From Planctomycetota bacterium (GTDB taxonomy: Bacteria > Planctomycetota > PUPC01 > JACPCR01), in the NCBI GenBank assembly GCA_030740295.1, contig JASLXP010001296.1:1-43310 (forward strand): a stretch of 43,310 nucleotides of DNA. The letters are read 5' to 3'. The position numbers were made by a program, and so were the translations under genes. The notes beneath the pieces are model-generated. The model was not told the DNA's origin, searched no databases, and saw nothing but the letters and a program-made list of their open reading frames with translations. This document shows positions 17,901 to 26,100 of this stretch, piece after piece (the stretch's first letter is position 1; every line of letters begins with the position of its first letter).

Positions 17901-18608
17901 CAGTTTTCCCGTGCGTATTTCCAGCGGCCCGATCTTGCGGGGCGGATATCCGTCTTGCGCGCGATAGAGAGGCTGAAGGTCCTTGTCCAGCGGCAGGCTG
18001 GCCAGCGGCACGCTTGCGCTCACGCTCTCCGCCAAGGGGTTGGTGGCGTCGCCAGGTTTCATGGCCTTCTGCAACTCTTCGTCAGCGCCCCAGGGCGAGA
18101 CCAGGACCAGAGCCGTACCACCCTTGACTCTCTCCAGTATCTGTTTTCGGATGTTCTCCGGGATAACGGACCACTTGATTTTGCCGATAATGATGGCGTG
18201 GTAGCGATAGGCCGGGCTGAGAAAGCCGAGGGCCCGTTCGTTCAGAGCCTGTTCCGACGGGATATCGTCATAAAAGGACGGGCCCGGCGGGCTCCATCCC
18301 ACCCACCACCCGGAATGACGGCTGTTGGCGACGATGTCCACCCTGGCATCCAGGCGGGAAGCGAGTTCCACCGACTCTCTTGCCGCTCTCTGAGGCAGAA
18401 AGACAAGGAGGTCCAGCCGTCCGGCGGAGAAGGGGCGCGCCCATTCGATCCGGGGCGTGAAATAACTGCCGGGGTAATTTCCGAACCGCGTGTTGCTCCA
18501 CTTGTAGTCCTGCGGCCTCTGCCGGCTGTACTCCGTGACCGTCTGCGCGGAAATACCGAAAGCGGTCGAAGCAAACAGCGCCACCAAAACCAATGTTGTT
18601 CGTTGCAT
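14940..18608 (-). CDS. Secreted GH42-like protein with an inserted DnaJ-type zinc finger
   Basis: 1222 residues from the ATG at 18608, chosen over the ATG at 18626 because GGAG lies 8 bases upstream and a clean signal peptide follows (MQRTTLVLVALFASTAFG). Parts in order: an N-terminal GATase-like domain (about 45-180); beta-sandwiches (about 320-500); a GH42-type barrel (about 505-830) with AYQIDSESS, holding the likely acid/base Glu, and the family stretch RYENIADLNKVWGS; a trimerisation-like domain (about 860-1080, AAAGGLVVADYRP); and C-terminal beta-sandwiches. Inside the trimerisation-like domain is CPKC-x17-CPTC (Cys949, 952, 970, 973). The overall family suggests beta-galactosidase-like hydrolysis, substrate unknown. 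The next gene starts 4 bases after its stop. Confidence 0.75.
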   Translation of the reverse strand: MQRTTLVLVALFASTAFGISAQTVTEYSRQRPQDYKWSNTRFGNYPGSYFTPRIEWARPFSAGRLDLLVFLPQRAARESVELASRLDARVDIVANSRHSGWWVGWSPPGPSFYDDIPSEQALNERALGFLSPAYRYHAIIIGKIKWSVIPENIRKQILERVKGGTALVLVSPWGADEELQKAMKPGDATNPLAESVSASVPLASLPLDKDLQPLYRAQDGYPPRKIGPLEIRTGKLGEGRVVFLQYNDIFLKNGKKDVFHTGSWTRYSKDLALTPFAGVEDDDLFYNYYLSILCKAILYAAGKESGSRVRPEPVDTVIARDELPSSPVTFRISGGRILPGTRLYYEIRDRGNRVIVKGKKEIDPGEAAVSFSPPFPVLKQGLYLTDLWLKRRGMVLDWASAAVTVTDTVYLASVSADKEYFGRTEGISGSITLKERVPAGKKVVAELWDTYERLEQRVALKSGETKFRFNRIRHPLSRAYKIVCKVVSGDTVLDEQETWTGLPSNDFDEFQFVLWGSGWSGRIKNTHLRLLKEHGLTGYFDMAQYISPHIMRQSADNLVRDNLGAWPLCWGLWSFPTYYKYLAGDWKETLRRVYLSRTAAYKRYGTLAYQIDSESSIQSHEKWDNPTVLKDYRKYLQGRYENIADLNKVWGSAFGSFDEIGFISFLDAKTGRQSSRWMEQDLYKRDRFNLVAEYTAGLVRELDPGARVGIDINCLGSHDSFDIPRMTKVVDAFIQSDLEYFDKEKDKTRVSAGYWVGFYRGQMSEWQMRTKPWESLFRGGNALAWWPYHNNINADLTEPYLCFKQTSEEILDIRSGIDRLLMSAEKRLDPILILWSNRSRIAGVYNPLETTWANSIRNFINLLRRVGLDFQCVGEDVVEEKLQFGDRQRVLILPASQSISRRGVEKIKAFAAAGGLVVADYRPATMDEYLRPLGEQENAGPGEIEFETCPKCKGKKTMHLGGAGDPIGNCPTCAGTGVVAKGGALVLDKSSLDELFDFTRKGARRFGRGHGLFLAGAPTVDEFRALRNTLVQRGGVKGDIEVLDRLGNTRIDLRTYVFESGPARFVGVLPDKTVADPPGEEFILKTDRKMHAYNVRQQSYLGYTDSVTAGIQPAQAKLLALLPERVENALAVECRKKTYRPGEVVTLEIKALPEALKEVTLAVRIELVKDGKAVEAHMKKLAVKGASSHAIPLALNQTKGAYILRVTEIISGQRQEIELAVR
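15690..15764 (-). other. DnaJ-type CXXCXG zinc-binding motif within the GH42-like protein
   Basis: Cys949-Pro-Lys-Cys952-Lys-Gly and Cys970-Pro-Thr-Cys973-Ala-Gly-Thr-Gly are separated by 17 residues. This is the paired half-site seen in the zinc domain of DnaJ/Hsp40, where two CXXCXGXG repeats bind one zinc. Here one pair is present in a secreted glycosidase-like protein. Zinc binding is inferred from the motif. Confidence 0.7.
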
Positions 18609-18853
18609 CTTTGCACTCCAAATCATCCTGGCACTTCAACGACAGTCTCAGCATCGGCTGCACTGTCGACGCATTGTAGACCTGGAAACCTGTCCTTCCT
18701 ACTACGTCGCGGCCTTAGCTTTCCCATGATCAACGTACGACCATCATGGTTTCGCCTCGGCTGGCGCGCGGGCATCTCATCCTGCGCCCGAGCACCTCTA
18801 TACGGTGGAGATCTTTCATGCTCCAAAGATTGACGGCTTACGATCTTGGATTT

Positions 18854-18915
18854 GAACGCCGAAGGTGTTTTGTCTTCCAGCCCAGGGTTCGCGAGCGTCA
18901 GCGAGCAACCATGGG
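18854..18915. repeat. Intergenic palindromic element
   Basis: GAACGCCGAAGGTGTTTTGT is followed by CCCAGGGTT (18881-18889) and, after CGCGAGCGTCAGCGAGC, by AACCATGGG (18907-18915), an inverted repeat with one mismatch. I recall similar 'CCCAGGGT...' elements from planctomycete-type genomes, which is memory and not a search. The rest of the 355-base gap 18609-18963 shows nothing I can name. Confidence 0.5.
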
Positions 18916-18963
18916 TCTCGGGCAATCATACCCAGTTCTGCGGTGAAGGATGGTCTGGGGTAG

Positions 18964-20367
18964 TTATTTCTCATAATCCTTCCCGTTCAGGCTGCGGATC
19001 ACCGATACCTGCCAGTCGTTGAGTTTCTTCTGCATACCGTCAAGGCGTTCCCGATGCTCCGGGTTGGCCGCGAGGTTCTTGCTCTCCATCGGGTCACTGC
19101 TCAGGTTGTATAGCTGGTAGTTTAACTTTTTTGCGTGGATGCTGTGGAGCTTCCACGGCCAGTCCAGCAGCGCAGCGTGTCCCCTGAGTTTCGTCTCCGA
19201 AAACTGTGGAAATGTCCCAATATCCTTCTTCAACCGTTCCGGGTGAGGTGTTGGCTTGCCCGCCTGCTGTGCTTCCATGATCGCCTTGAGGATGCGATCG
19301 CTCCATGTTCCCTGCCCGCCCTGGAACCCGTGCCAGAATCCCATCGGCGGACGCTTGCTGACTTTACCGGCGATGACATCGCTCAGATCGATCCCATCAA
19401 GCGCGGGCTTGCCGCTGCGCTGCACCTTCGCCATCGCCAACAAGGTCGGCAGCATGTCCGAGGTGTTGGCAGGCACGGCAGTACGACCCGGTTTGATGCT
19501 GGCCGGCCATTCGATGATCGACGGCACCCGCAGTCCTCCTTCGTAAATGCTGCCCTTCCTCGCACGTCCGCCGGACGTCGCCGCATCCAGCCCGCCGTTG
19601 TCGCTGCAGTACCAGAGAATCGTATTGTCTGCGATCTCCAGCTTACGCAGTTCACTCCGCAAGCGACCGAAGGCCGTATCGAGCACTGTGATCTCGCCCA
19701 GATACCCGGCTTTCTTCTGACCGGCATACAGGTTTTCCGGATCCGGCTTTTCACGGTGCGGATCGTGCGGTGATGGGAACCAGGCGATCGCAAAGATGGG
19801 GCTGTCGCCGTCCTTGTGTTTGCGCAGGAACGCAATCGTCTCGTCAATCGTGATGTCGGATCCCCTGCCCTTGATCTGTTCAACCTTGCCGTTGCGGCTG
19901 AGGTAGGGATCGTTGTCGAAGAAATTGAGCCCGATGCACCACTCGTCAAAGCCACTCCCGCCCGGAGAGACCGGACTCTCTGCCTGTGCCGAGCCGACGT
20001 GCCACTTGCCGAACATGCCGGTGACGTAACCGCTCGCTTTCAGCTCCTCGGCAATGGTTATCTCCTGCGGGCGCATGTATCGACCGTGGTTGGTGATCTT
20101 GATACGAAACGGATGCCGTCCTGTCAGGACGCTGCCGCGTGTCGGCGAGCAAACCGGCGCAGCGGCATAGAATCGATCGAAGACGAAGGCCGCGCCGGCC
20201 ATGGCATCGAGGTTCGGAGTCTTAACAATCGGATGGCCGTTGTAGCCGGTATCACCCCAGCCCTGATCATCTGCCATGACAAGAATGATGTTCGGCCTGG
20301 CAGCCCAACAGACCGAAGAGACGGCGCAGAAGACGATAAACATGACACGGGAGATAGGCATAGACAT
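18964..20367 (-). CDS. Secreted type I sulfatase, complete
   Basis: 467 residues from the ATG at 20367, with GGAG 10 bases upstream; the longer frame to 20463 has no good start. The signal peptide (VMFIVFCAVSSVCWA) is followed directly by RPNIILVMADDQGWGDTGY, where the two Asp (33, 34) are calcium ligands. The modification site is PVCSPTRGSVLTGR, with Cys73 as the residue converted to formylglycine (C-x-P-x-R). Further family marks are GKWHVG, PHDPH, LWYCSDNGG and the C-terminal YQLYNLSSDPMESKNL. All key residues are present. By family it removes sulfate from a sulfated glycan outside the cytoplasm; a formylglycine-generating enzyme must be encoded elsewhere. Its start faces away from the kelch-like gene, and the GH42-like gene follows on the same strand after 355 bases. 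Confidence 0.93.
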   Translation of the reverse strand: MSMPISRVMFIVFCAVSSVCWAARPNIILVMADDQGWGDTGYNGHPIVKTPNLDAMAGAAFVFDRFYAAAPVCSPTRGSVLTGRHPFRIKITNHGRYMRPQEITIAEELKASGYVTGMFGKWHVGSAQAESPVSPGGSGFDEWCIGLNFFDNDPYLSRNGKVEQIKGRGSDITIDETIAFLRKHKDGDSPIFAIAWFPSPHDPHREKPDPENLYAGQKKAGYLGEITVLDTAFGRLRSELRKLEIADNTILWYCSDNGGLDAATSGGRARKGSIYEGGLRVPSIIEWPASIKPGRTAVPANTSDMLPTLLAMAKVQRSGKPALDGIDLSDVIAGKVSKRPPMGFWHGFQGGQGTWSDRILKAIMEAQQAGKPTPHPERLKKDIGTFPQFSETKLRGHAALLDWPWKLHSIHAKKLNYQLYNLSSDPMESKNLAANPEHRERLDGMQKKLNDWQVSVIRSLNGKDYEK

Positions 20368-20755
20368 AGCGGTACTGCTCCAACTGTTTCTTGAATCGGA
20401 ACGGAAAGCAGGGCAAATCTTCCTGATTATAGAGCTTGGCGAGGGGAAAAGTCTCCCACGCATAACGTGCGACCGTGGGCTTGGCTACCTTGTCGACAAC
20501 CTGACTGATTCTGGCCTGAGCCTGGCGAGTGGGTGCCCAGGGACTTCTGCTTTCAGAACCGGCAAGCAGGTCAATGAAGAAAGGCAGATTGGACTTTCGC
20601 AGAGTTGCCGCCACTCCTGTATCAGGCACGCTGATTTGCCGGCAGGCGCGGGGGGAACAACCGGAAGAGAAGGCCGAGCTGCTTGAAATCGCACGGGAGC
20701 TCTACGAGCATAGACCGAAGGACGTGCGGTGTTTCCAGCTTCGTTGGAGGGAGAT
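20368..20755. other. Divergent intergenic region with possible coding remnants
   Basis: This 388-base region separates the divergently transcribed sulfatase and kelch-like genes and should hold both promoters; I cannot pick convincing -35/-10 boxes. Two pieces read like protein. On the minus strand, about 20400-20600, there is a frame with KSNLPFFIDLLAG and VAKPTVARYAWETFPLAKLY. On the plus strand just before 20756 there is EEKAELLEIARELYEHRPKD, ending in a TGA that overlaps the kelch gene start. Both may be remnants of lost genes. I do not recognise either family. Confidence 0.35.
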
Positions 20756-22015
20756 GTGAGACGAACTGAGCTAGCGTTCGTGCTCGCCTTGCTTTCGGTT
20801 GCTCCCCACGCGCTTGACGCAGACAGCGGGCAGAGAGGACAAGAAGCGAAGGGACTACTGCAAAGCCTAGCCAAAACGCCTGGACCGCACATTGAGCGCA
20901 TAAAGGCGATGGGAGACAACTCCTGGATCAATCTCGGCCAGGCAGCGCCCTGCAGCCGGTTCCCCAGGAAGAAGGTTGCCCGGGGAAGGGCCTGGGCCGG
21001 CAAAATGGCTTTTGTCCCTGAGCTGCGGGGTGCCTTTTTCTGCGGCACCGGGAGCCACGGCGCTGTGCCGGATGGCTATTACATGGACGACCTCTGGTTC
21101 TACGATGTCAATGCCCACAAGTGGATTTGCCTGTATCCCGGCGCCACTAAGCTGACTCAGCTCAAGCTCGACGAGAACGGATTCGAGGTGACTCTCGAAG
21201 GGGTACAGAATCCGGTCTCCTACCTCTCCCACGCGTACTGCAATACGACCTACGTGGACCACCTGAGGAAGTACATGCTGATCCACCGTCCCTGCCCCTG
21301 GTGGACCAGGGCCCTGCCCCAACGCGCCAAGTGGCTCGGCATTCCGGATGGCGCGAAGCTGTCCTATAACTACGGCAAGCTCAACATGAACTGCCGCCAT
21401 CCAATCTACTGGGACGTCAACGAGAACCAGTGGCAGAGAACCTTTGTCAGGAAGAAGGGCGGTCCAGAGAAGAGCTTCTGCGGCGTCCTCGAGTACGTCC
21501 CATCCATGAAGCAGGCCCTCAGCGTCCACTACGGCAAGGTCTGGTTCTATGACTTTGAGAAAGAAGAGTGGACAGATTCAGGGATAGCCAAAGGCCCGAG
21601 TGGCTATGACTCAAATGCGTGTCTCGACCGCGAGGCCGAGAAGATGTACCTGGCCTCCGGCAAGACTTTCCACGTCCTCAACATCAAGGCGAGGAAGTGG
21701 GACAGGCTCGAGGCGGAAGGCCAGCCTGAGAACCTGGGCAACACGAACGGCAAGCTGTTGCTCTTCGACTCGGCCAATGGCGTGGTTCTCTTCAGCAAGG
21801 CGGGCGGAGAAATCTGGACCTACGATCCAGAGACAAGCCGGTGGACCGATATGGGAAAGACGACCCCGAAGATCCCGTGGAAGCGCTACAACCCCAAGTA
21901 CATGCTCGCACATGGATTCTACGATCCTGAGCTCAACGTCCACTTCATCTACCGTGCTGGTGACAGCGGCAGCAACGACGCGACCTGGCTGGCGTATCGA
22001 TACAAGAGGCGATAG
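20756..22015 (+). CDS. Secreted kelch/galactose-oxidase-like beta-propeller protein
   Basis: 419 residues from a GTG at 20756, chosen because GGAGG sits at 20746-20750 and a signal peptide starts there (LAFVLALLSVAPHALDA). The body shows repeated kelch-type blades with the pattern 'DLWFYDVNAHKWICLYP', then YWDVNENQWQRTF, VWFYDFEKEEWTDSG, FHVLNIKARKWDRLEAEG and IWTYDPETSRWTDMG. Each couples an aromatic-Asp strand with a Trp a few residues later. At least five or six blades can be counted. Kelch propellers serve as binding scaffolds or, with copper ligands, as galactose oxidases; I see no clear copper site, so a binding role is as likely. It is divergent from the sulfatase. Confidence 0.75.
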   Translation: MRRTELAFVLALLSVAPHALDADSGQRGQEAKGLLQSLAKTPGPHIERIKAMGDNSWINLGQAAPCSRFPRKKVARGRAWAGKMAFVPELRGAFFCGTGSHGAVPDGYYMDDLWFYDVNAHKWICLYPGATKLTQLKLDENGFEVTLEGVQNPVSYLSHAYCNTTYVDHLRKYMLIHRPCPWWTRALPQRAKWLGIPDGAKLSYNYGKLNMNCRHPIYWDVNENQWQRTFVRKKGGPEKSFCGVLEYVPSMKQALSVHYGKVWFYDFEKEEWTDSGIAKGPSGYDSNACLDREAEKMYLASGKTFHVLNIKARKWDRLEAEGQPENLGNTNGKLLLFDSANGVVLFSKAGGEIWTYDPETSRWTDMGKTTPKIPWKRYNPKYMLAHGFYDPELNVHFIYRAGDSGSNDATWLAYRYKRR

Positions 22016-22047
22016 GCGTCTTTGCAGCCGGGTGGCCCTTTCGGCGA

Positions 22048-22111
22048 CGGAGACCTCTCCTGCTCCTGCTCCGGTGGTTGAAACCACCGGCTACTTGCCT
22101 ATGCGTCTCCG
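22048..22111. repeat. Nested palindrome after the kelch-like gene
   Basis: CCGGTGGTT at 22071-22079 pairs with AACCACCGG at 22082-22090, nested inside CGGAGAC (22048-22054) and GTCTCCG (22105-22111). It begins 33 bases after the stop, so it could also stop transcription. Confidence 0.65.
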
Positions 22112-22165
22112 GGGCAGAAAATGCGCAATGACTTAAGAGGCCTGTTTAAGTAAGCATAAGTAGTC

Positions 22166-22239
22166 TCTGTTACGGATACGTTTTCCCGCCTCCACGGGGG
22201 CAGTACCCGGACGTAACCCAGAGTCATGTCCGTAACAGA
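22166..22239. repeat. Spaced 11-bp inverted repeat upstream of the DinB-like gene
   Basis: TCTGTTACGGA at 22166-22176 and its exact complement TCCGTAACAGA at 22229-22239 lie 52 bases apart, ending 50 bases before the ATG at 22290. It may be a paired operator or a long stem-loop in the leader. Confidence 0.5.
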
Positions 22240-22289
22240 TACTGAATAGGAATCTGTGCTCCAGTTTTTGATCTGAAGGAATCAGCTTC

Positions 22290-22796
22290 ATGAACGACAC
22301 AAAGTCATACCAACCAACTACAGCCGATATTCTGCTCCGGCATCTTGAGCCGACCCTTGAGATGCTCCGTAACGCTATCGAAGAGTGCCCGGAAGAGGCA
22401 TGGCACATCGAAACCGAAAATGCTCCGTTCTGGCAGCAGGCATATCACATTCTCATTGGCCTGGACTTTTTCCTGAGGGACGATGCCGTTCCATTCAAGC
22501 CACCACCATTCCATACGGACGAAGCTGCCGGCCTGGTCCCCGGAGCAAAACCGGTGATCTCACGCGACGAAATCTCCGGCTTCATGAATCAGGTCTTTCA
22601 GCAGACACAAGAGTATCTGAGCAGCCAGACAGAACAGTCCGTCACTGGTGAAGTACAGTGGGGCGAACACAAGTGGTCCCCGGCTGACAGAGCCCTCGCC
22701 CAGCTTCGGCATGTTTCCCATCACCTCGGCTCAATGCAGTCGATGCTGCGCCGGCATACTGGAATTGCCCCGGGTTGGCTGGGCTTCAACGAATAA
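22290..22796 (+). CDS. DinB-like four-helix protein
   Basis: 168 residues, the usual size for the DinB/YfiT superfamily. It has the characteristic helix with a metal-type histidine, WQQAYHILIGLDFFL (about residue 52), and the C-terminal LRHVSHHLGSMQSMLRR helix (about 138-155) with two further histidines. These three positions normally form the metal site. Members include thiol-dependent transferases and stress proteins; the specific reaction cannot be told. No signal peptide, so cytoplasmic. AAGGA 11 bases before the ATG supports the start. It stands alone between repeat elements and has no obvious link to the glycan genes. Confidence 0.85.
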   Translation: MNDTKSYQPTTADILLRHLEPTLEMLRNAIEECPEEAWHIETENAPFWQQAYHILIGLDFFLRDDAVPFKPPPFHTDEAAGLVPGAKPVISRDEISGFMNQVFQQTQEYLSSQTEQSVTGEVQWGEHKWSPADRALAQLRHVSHHLGSMQSMLRRHTGIAPGWLGFNE

Positions 22797-22852
22797 TCCC
22801 AAAACCAGTAGGCCAAGGCGAGGACAATTTTACGGATATGAATGACAATTCT

Positions 22853-23046
22853 CAGGGGCAAAGCCCCGGGCCGTTTGCCTAGCCCAGCCCAACGGGCTGG
22901 GTTTTCGGGCAGATCATTCTTAGGGGCAAGGCCCCAATGATTGGCCTCCTTAAAAATGGCCGGGGCGTTGCCCCTTTTCAAATCTTTGTACCATTCACCC
23001 AGCCCGGTGGGCTGGGCTAGGCAAACGGCCCGGGGCTTTGCCCCTG
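22853..23046. repeat. 194-bp mini-element with 50-bp terminal inverted repeats
   Basis: The left arm 22853-22902 and the right arm 22997-23046 are reverse complements with a single mismatch. The 94-bp centre carries a second, smaller inverted repeat (AGGGGCAAGGCCCC near 22921, GGGGCGTTGCCCC near 22964). It has no coding capacity. It sits between the DinB-like gene and the convergent DUF6288-type gene, where it could fold into a long hairpin that ends transcription from both sides. Confidence 0.85.
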
Positions 23047-23100
23047 AAATCCGTCAAAACGACTCCGTCTTGCACACCTTCTTTGCCGCTCCATTTGACC

Positions 23101-26100
23101 TCACCACTCCATCTTGAATCCCAGGGTGGCCGCGGATTTTCCATGTGTGTGTTCGAGACGGAATGCATGGCTTCCGCGCTTCAGGGCTACCGTGGTCACT
23201 CCTCCTCGGGGACGACGCTTGCGGTCTCTGCGATTGTCCCACACAGGTTTGCCTTCCACATAGAGCACAACATTGTCGGCGTGTGTCGTGACGGTGAGCG
23301 TGGCTCGCGTATCTGCAAGCGCCACGATCGTTCCAGTGAATACCAAAGCGATGTTGCCTTTGCGTTTGGTTCCCGCGCAGTTGACGGTTGAGACGCCTAT
23401 AGTCTCAAGGGGCGTGAGTTCCTTGATGACCGGTGATCGGCCGGCATATTCGTAGTAGGTACGCTTCAGGTTCAGGAGCATCAGCCTATCGGGCGCGTAC
23501 ACCACGGGCTTTCCCATCCATCCATTCTCTGCAACCACGCGAGCGATGATCCTGGAGTCCACGCCGCACTTGATCAGCTTCCCGTCGTATCGGGCGGAAT
23601 CGGCGCCGGGAATCGTGCCGTCAGTCGCGTACGTGATTGGATAACCGTCATGGGCTTTGATGCGCACGCCGTGATCCTCAGGTTCCCAGTACATCTCCGG
23701 ATCCGGCGTGATGGGATAGACCTCGGCAAAGGACGACCAGGGCCAGTTGCCCGCGGTGCTGTCCACGGAGAAGACGATGGAATCTGTGGTTATTGGATGC
23801 TTGAGCAGGATGTCGCCCCCGCCGCGGATCTCGGCTTCGGCCAGGGGCGTGGTGGTTTTCGTAGCCGCGTCGTAGCGGCGAAGGGAGCACTTTACGATGG
23901 CGCAGGAGCGGACGTTGTCGAGGCGCGGCGCAATGCGCAGGCCCAGGAGCGGGACGTCCGTGGGGAACTGCAGGTGGAGGTGGTGAGGCACGTTCCTGCA
24001 CCACTGCGTGGTCCGAGGCGTCTCGTAGTAAGTGTAGGGGTCGCCATCGAACGCGAACCTGAACAGGTGCTTGGGCAGTCGCCGGCTGATCGTCCAGCCT
24101 CGGCGCGACGTTCCGTAGGCCTTCCGGGCGACCGGCCCGGCCTCGCCCGCCTCATCAAATGCGCGGACGGCCACGAGCCCGCCGTCGGGCAGGGAGATGG
24201 GCTCTTCGTAGAGTGATGAGTCTTTGGCTGGCTCAGTGCCGTCAAGCGTGTAGCGGAGTTCGGCAATAGGGAGATGGGGACGGAACGAAACCGTGCCCAG
24301 CTGGTCACGAGTAATGAGGACTTCGCTGGCGTACGTCTTCGGGGGCACGGCCAGCCAATTCTTATCGGTGGCGCCGGTCATGTGCAGACCTTTGTTGACC
24401 ACGCTGAACACCGCGCCGTACCCGCCATTGATGATGACGACCGGATCCATGTAGGAACACCCCATGTGATAGGTCGAGTAACGCAGGCCAAAGCCGGGTT
24501 CCCACGAGAGCGCGAAATGCCACGCATACTGCTGCATCACGCTGCGGAACCCTTCCGGATCGGACGCGGCCAGCCCCAGCAGGCCCCACGCGGCCCCTTG
24601 TGCGCCGTAGGCGTGGTTGTTGCGCATGGCCCAGTGATGATCGAGCTGGTAAAGGGCCGTTCCATTGGCAATTCGGTCGTCCCCGCGGAGCTTCGCGGCC
24701 AGGCCGGCGCCGCCGGTGCGGAACCACGCCTGCCGGCGCGAAGGGCCGTGGCCGTAGCCCTGGCCGCCGTGCCCGCCCCGTCCCGGATCGGACCAGCCCG
24801 ACATGACGTAGGCCCCGATCGTGTCCCACGTCGTCGTCTTCACCCCGATGCGGTAGGCGCCGAGGGCGTCGAACGAAAGCATGGCGATGCTGGGTGCGAC
24901 GAGCGACTTCCCGCCGTACGGCAGCGAGCCCGGGTGGTGCCCGTAGATGGCGTGCCCCCACTTGCTGAAGTCGGCCGTCTGGGGGAAGTAGGCGAGCGTT
25001 TCGGTGATCCACGGCAACACGGCCGCATCACCGGTGGCGAGATAGTATTCCGACAGCATCACTCCCGCGGCGCCGTTGAACCAGGCGTTCAGACCGATGC
25101 CGTTGCGGCCCGACTTAACCAACTCGTGAGCGACCTTCTGCAGCAGGGGGCCGTAGCGAGCATCCCGCATACCGAGCACGTTGCAGAAGGAGTAGCAGGA
25201 CGGAATGATGCCCCTCGCAGACCTCGGTGCTCCCCTTTTCTCGAGATAGTCTGCACTGAACGTCGCCATGTCACGCCGCATCTCGTCCGCCATGGGGCAG
25301 TCGAACGGAAAGGTATCGGTAAAGGCCGGGGTCTCGGGGAGAGTCATCGGTACGGAGACGGTGTCCGCGCCTCGGAGGACGGTGAGCTCAACTTTCCGGC
25401 TGCCATCGAGAAGTGCAGCGACGACCGCCCGGCCCAGCGTGCTTTCGTGCGACCGCATGAACCAGCCGACGGTCGGTTTCGTGTCGTTGGGCTGCAGCGG
25501 AATCCTGTTGACCCCCATGATCAGATCGCCGACGCGCAGACCCGCCTGTGCGGCCGACTTCCCGGGCCGCAGTTCCACGACCGCCATACATGCCTCCTCG
25601 GCCCAGTAGGCACTTTTGAATCCCAGGAGCCCCACATCGACTATGCTGCCGCGTGCCGGATAGGCCAGCATCACGACTTCGTTCACGACCGCCGACTTTC
25701 GGCTCCTGTTGCTTACCACCAACTTGACCTGCCGTTCGTTCACGGCGTCTGCTACTCCCGGGTCGATGGCGAAGTAAAGGCGGCGGACGGACGGCCCCCA
25801 GGGCTTGCGGGGAAGCGGCTTGCCATCGGTACCCAGAAATTCCAATTCGGCCAGCGAGGCCCTGTTCCCGCCGTCCAGGGAAGATTTGCAGAGCACTTTG
25901 AAATAGCGTTCTGTTGAGGGCTCTTCAAACATCACCGTCACGGGTCTGGTCCCGGGCTTTTGGAAAACGCCCGCACCCAGCGGAAGCCAGTTGTAAGAAC
26001 CCCGGCTGTGAAATATCTCGAAGGTCTTCACGCAGGAACCGTCCTTCTTCGGGGAAGGCGTCAGGCGCAAACCGCCGACCTCGTAACGCTCCCCGAGGTC

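Noticed and set aside
14940..18608. DnaJ/Hsp40 chaperone
   Set aside because: Only one pair of CXXCXG motifs is present, no J domain exists, and the rest of the protein is a secreted GH42-like chain.
24274..25917. 547-codon plus-strand frame opposite the DUF6288-type gene
   Set aside because: It is antisense to a gene with recognisable domains and a ribosome-binding site; long antisense frames are expected in GC-rich DNA. Its translation is Arg/Ala/Pro/His-rich without fold signals.
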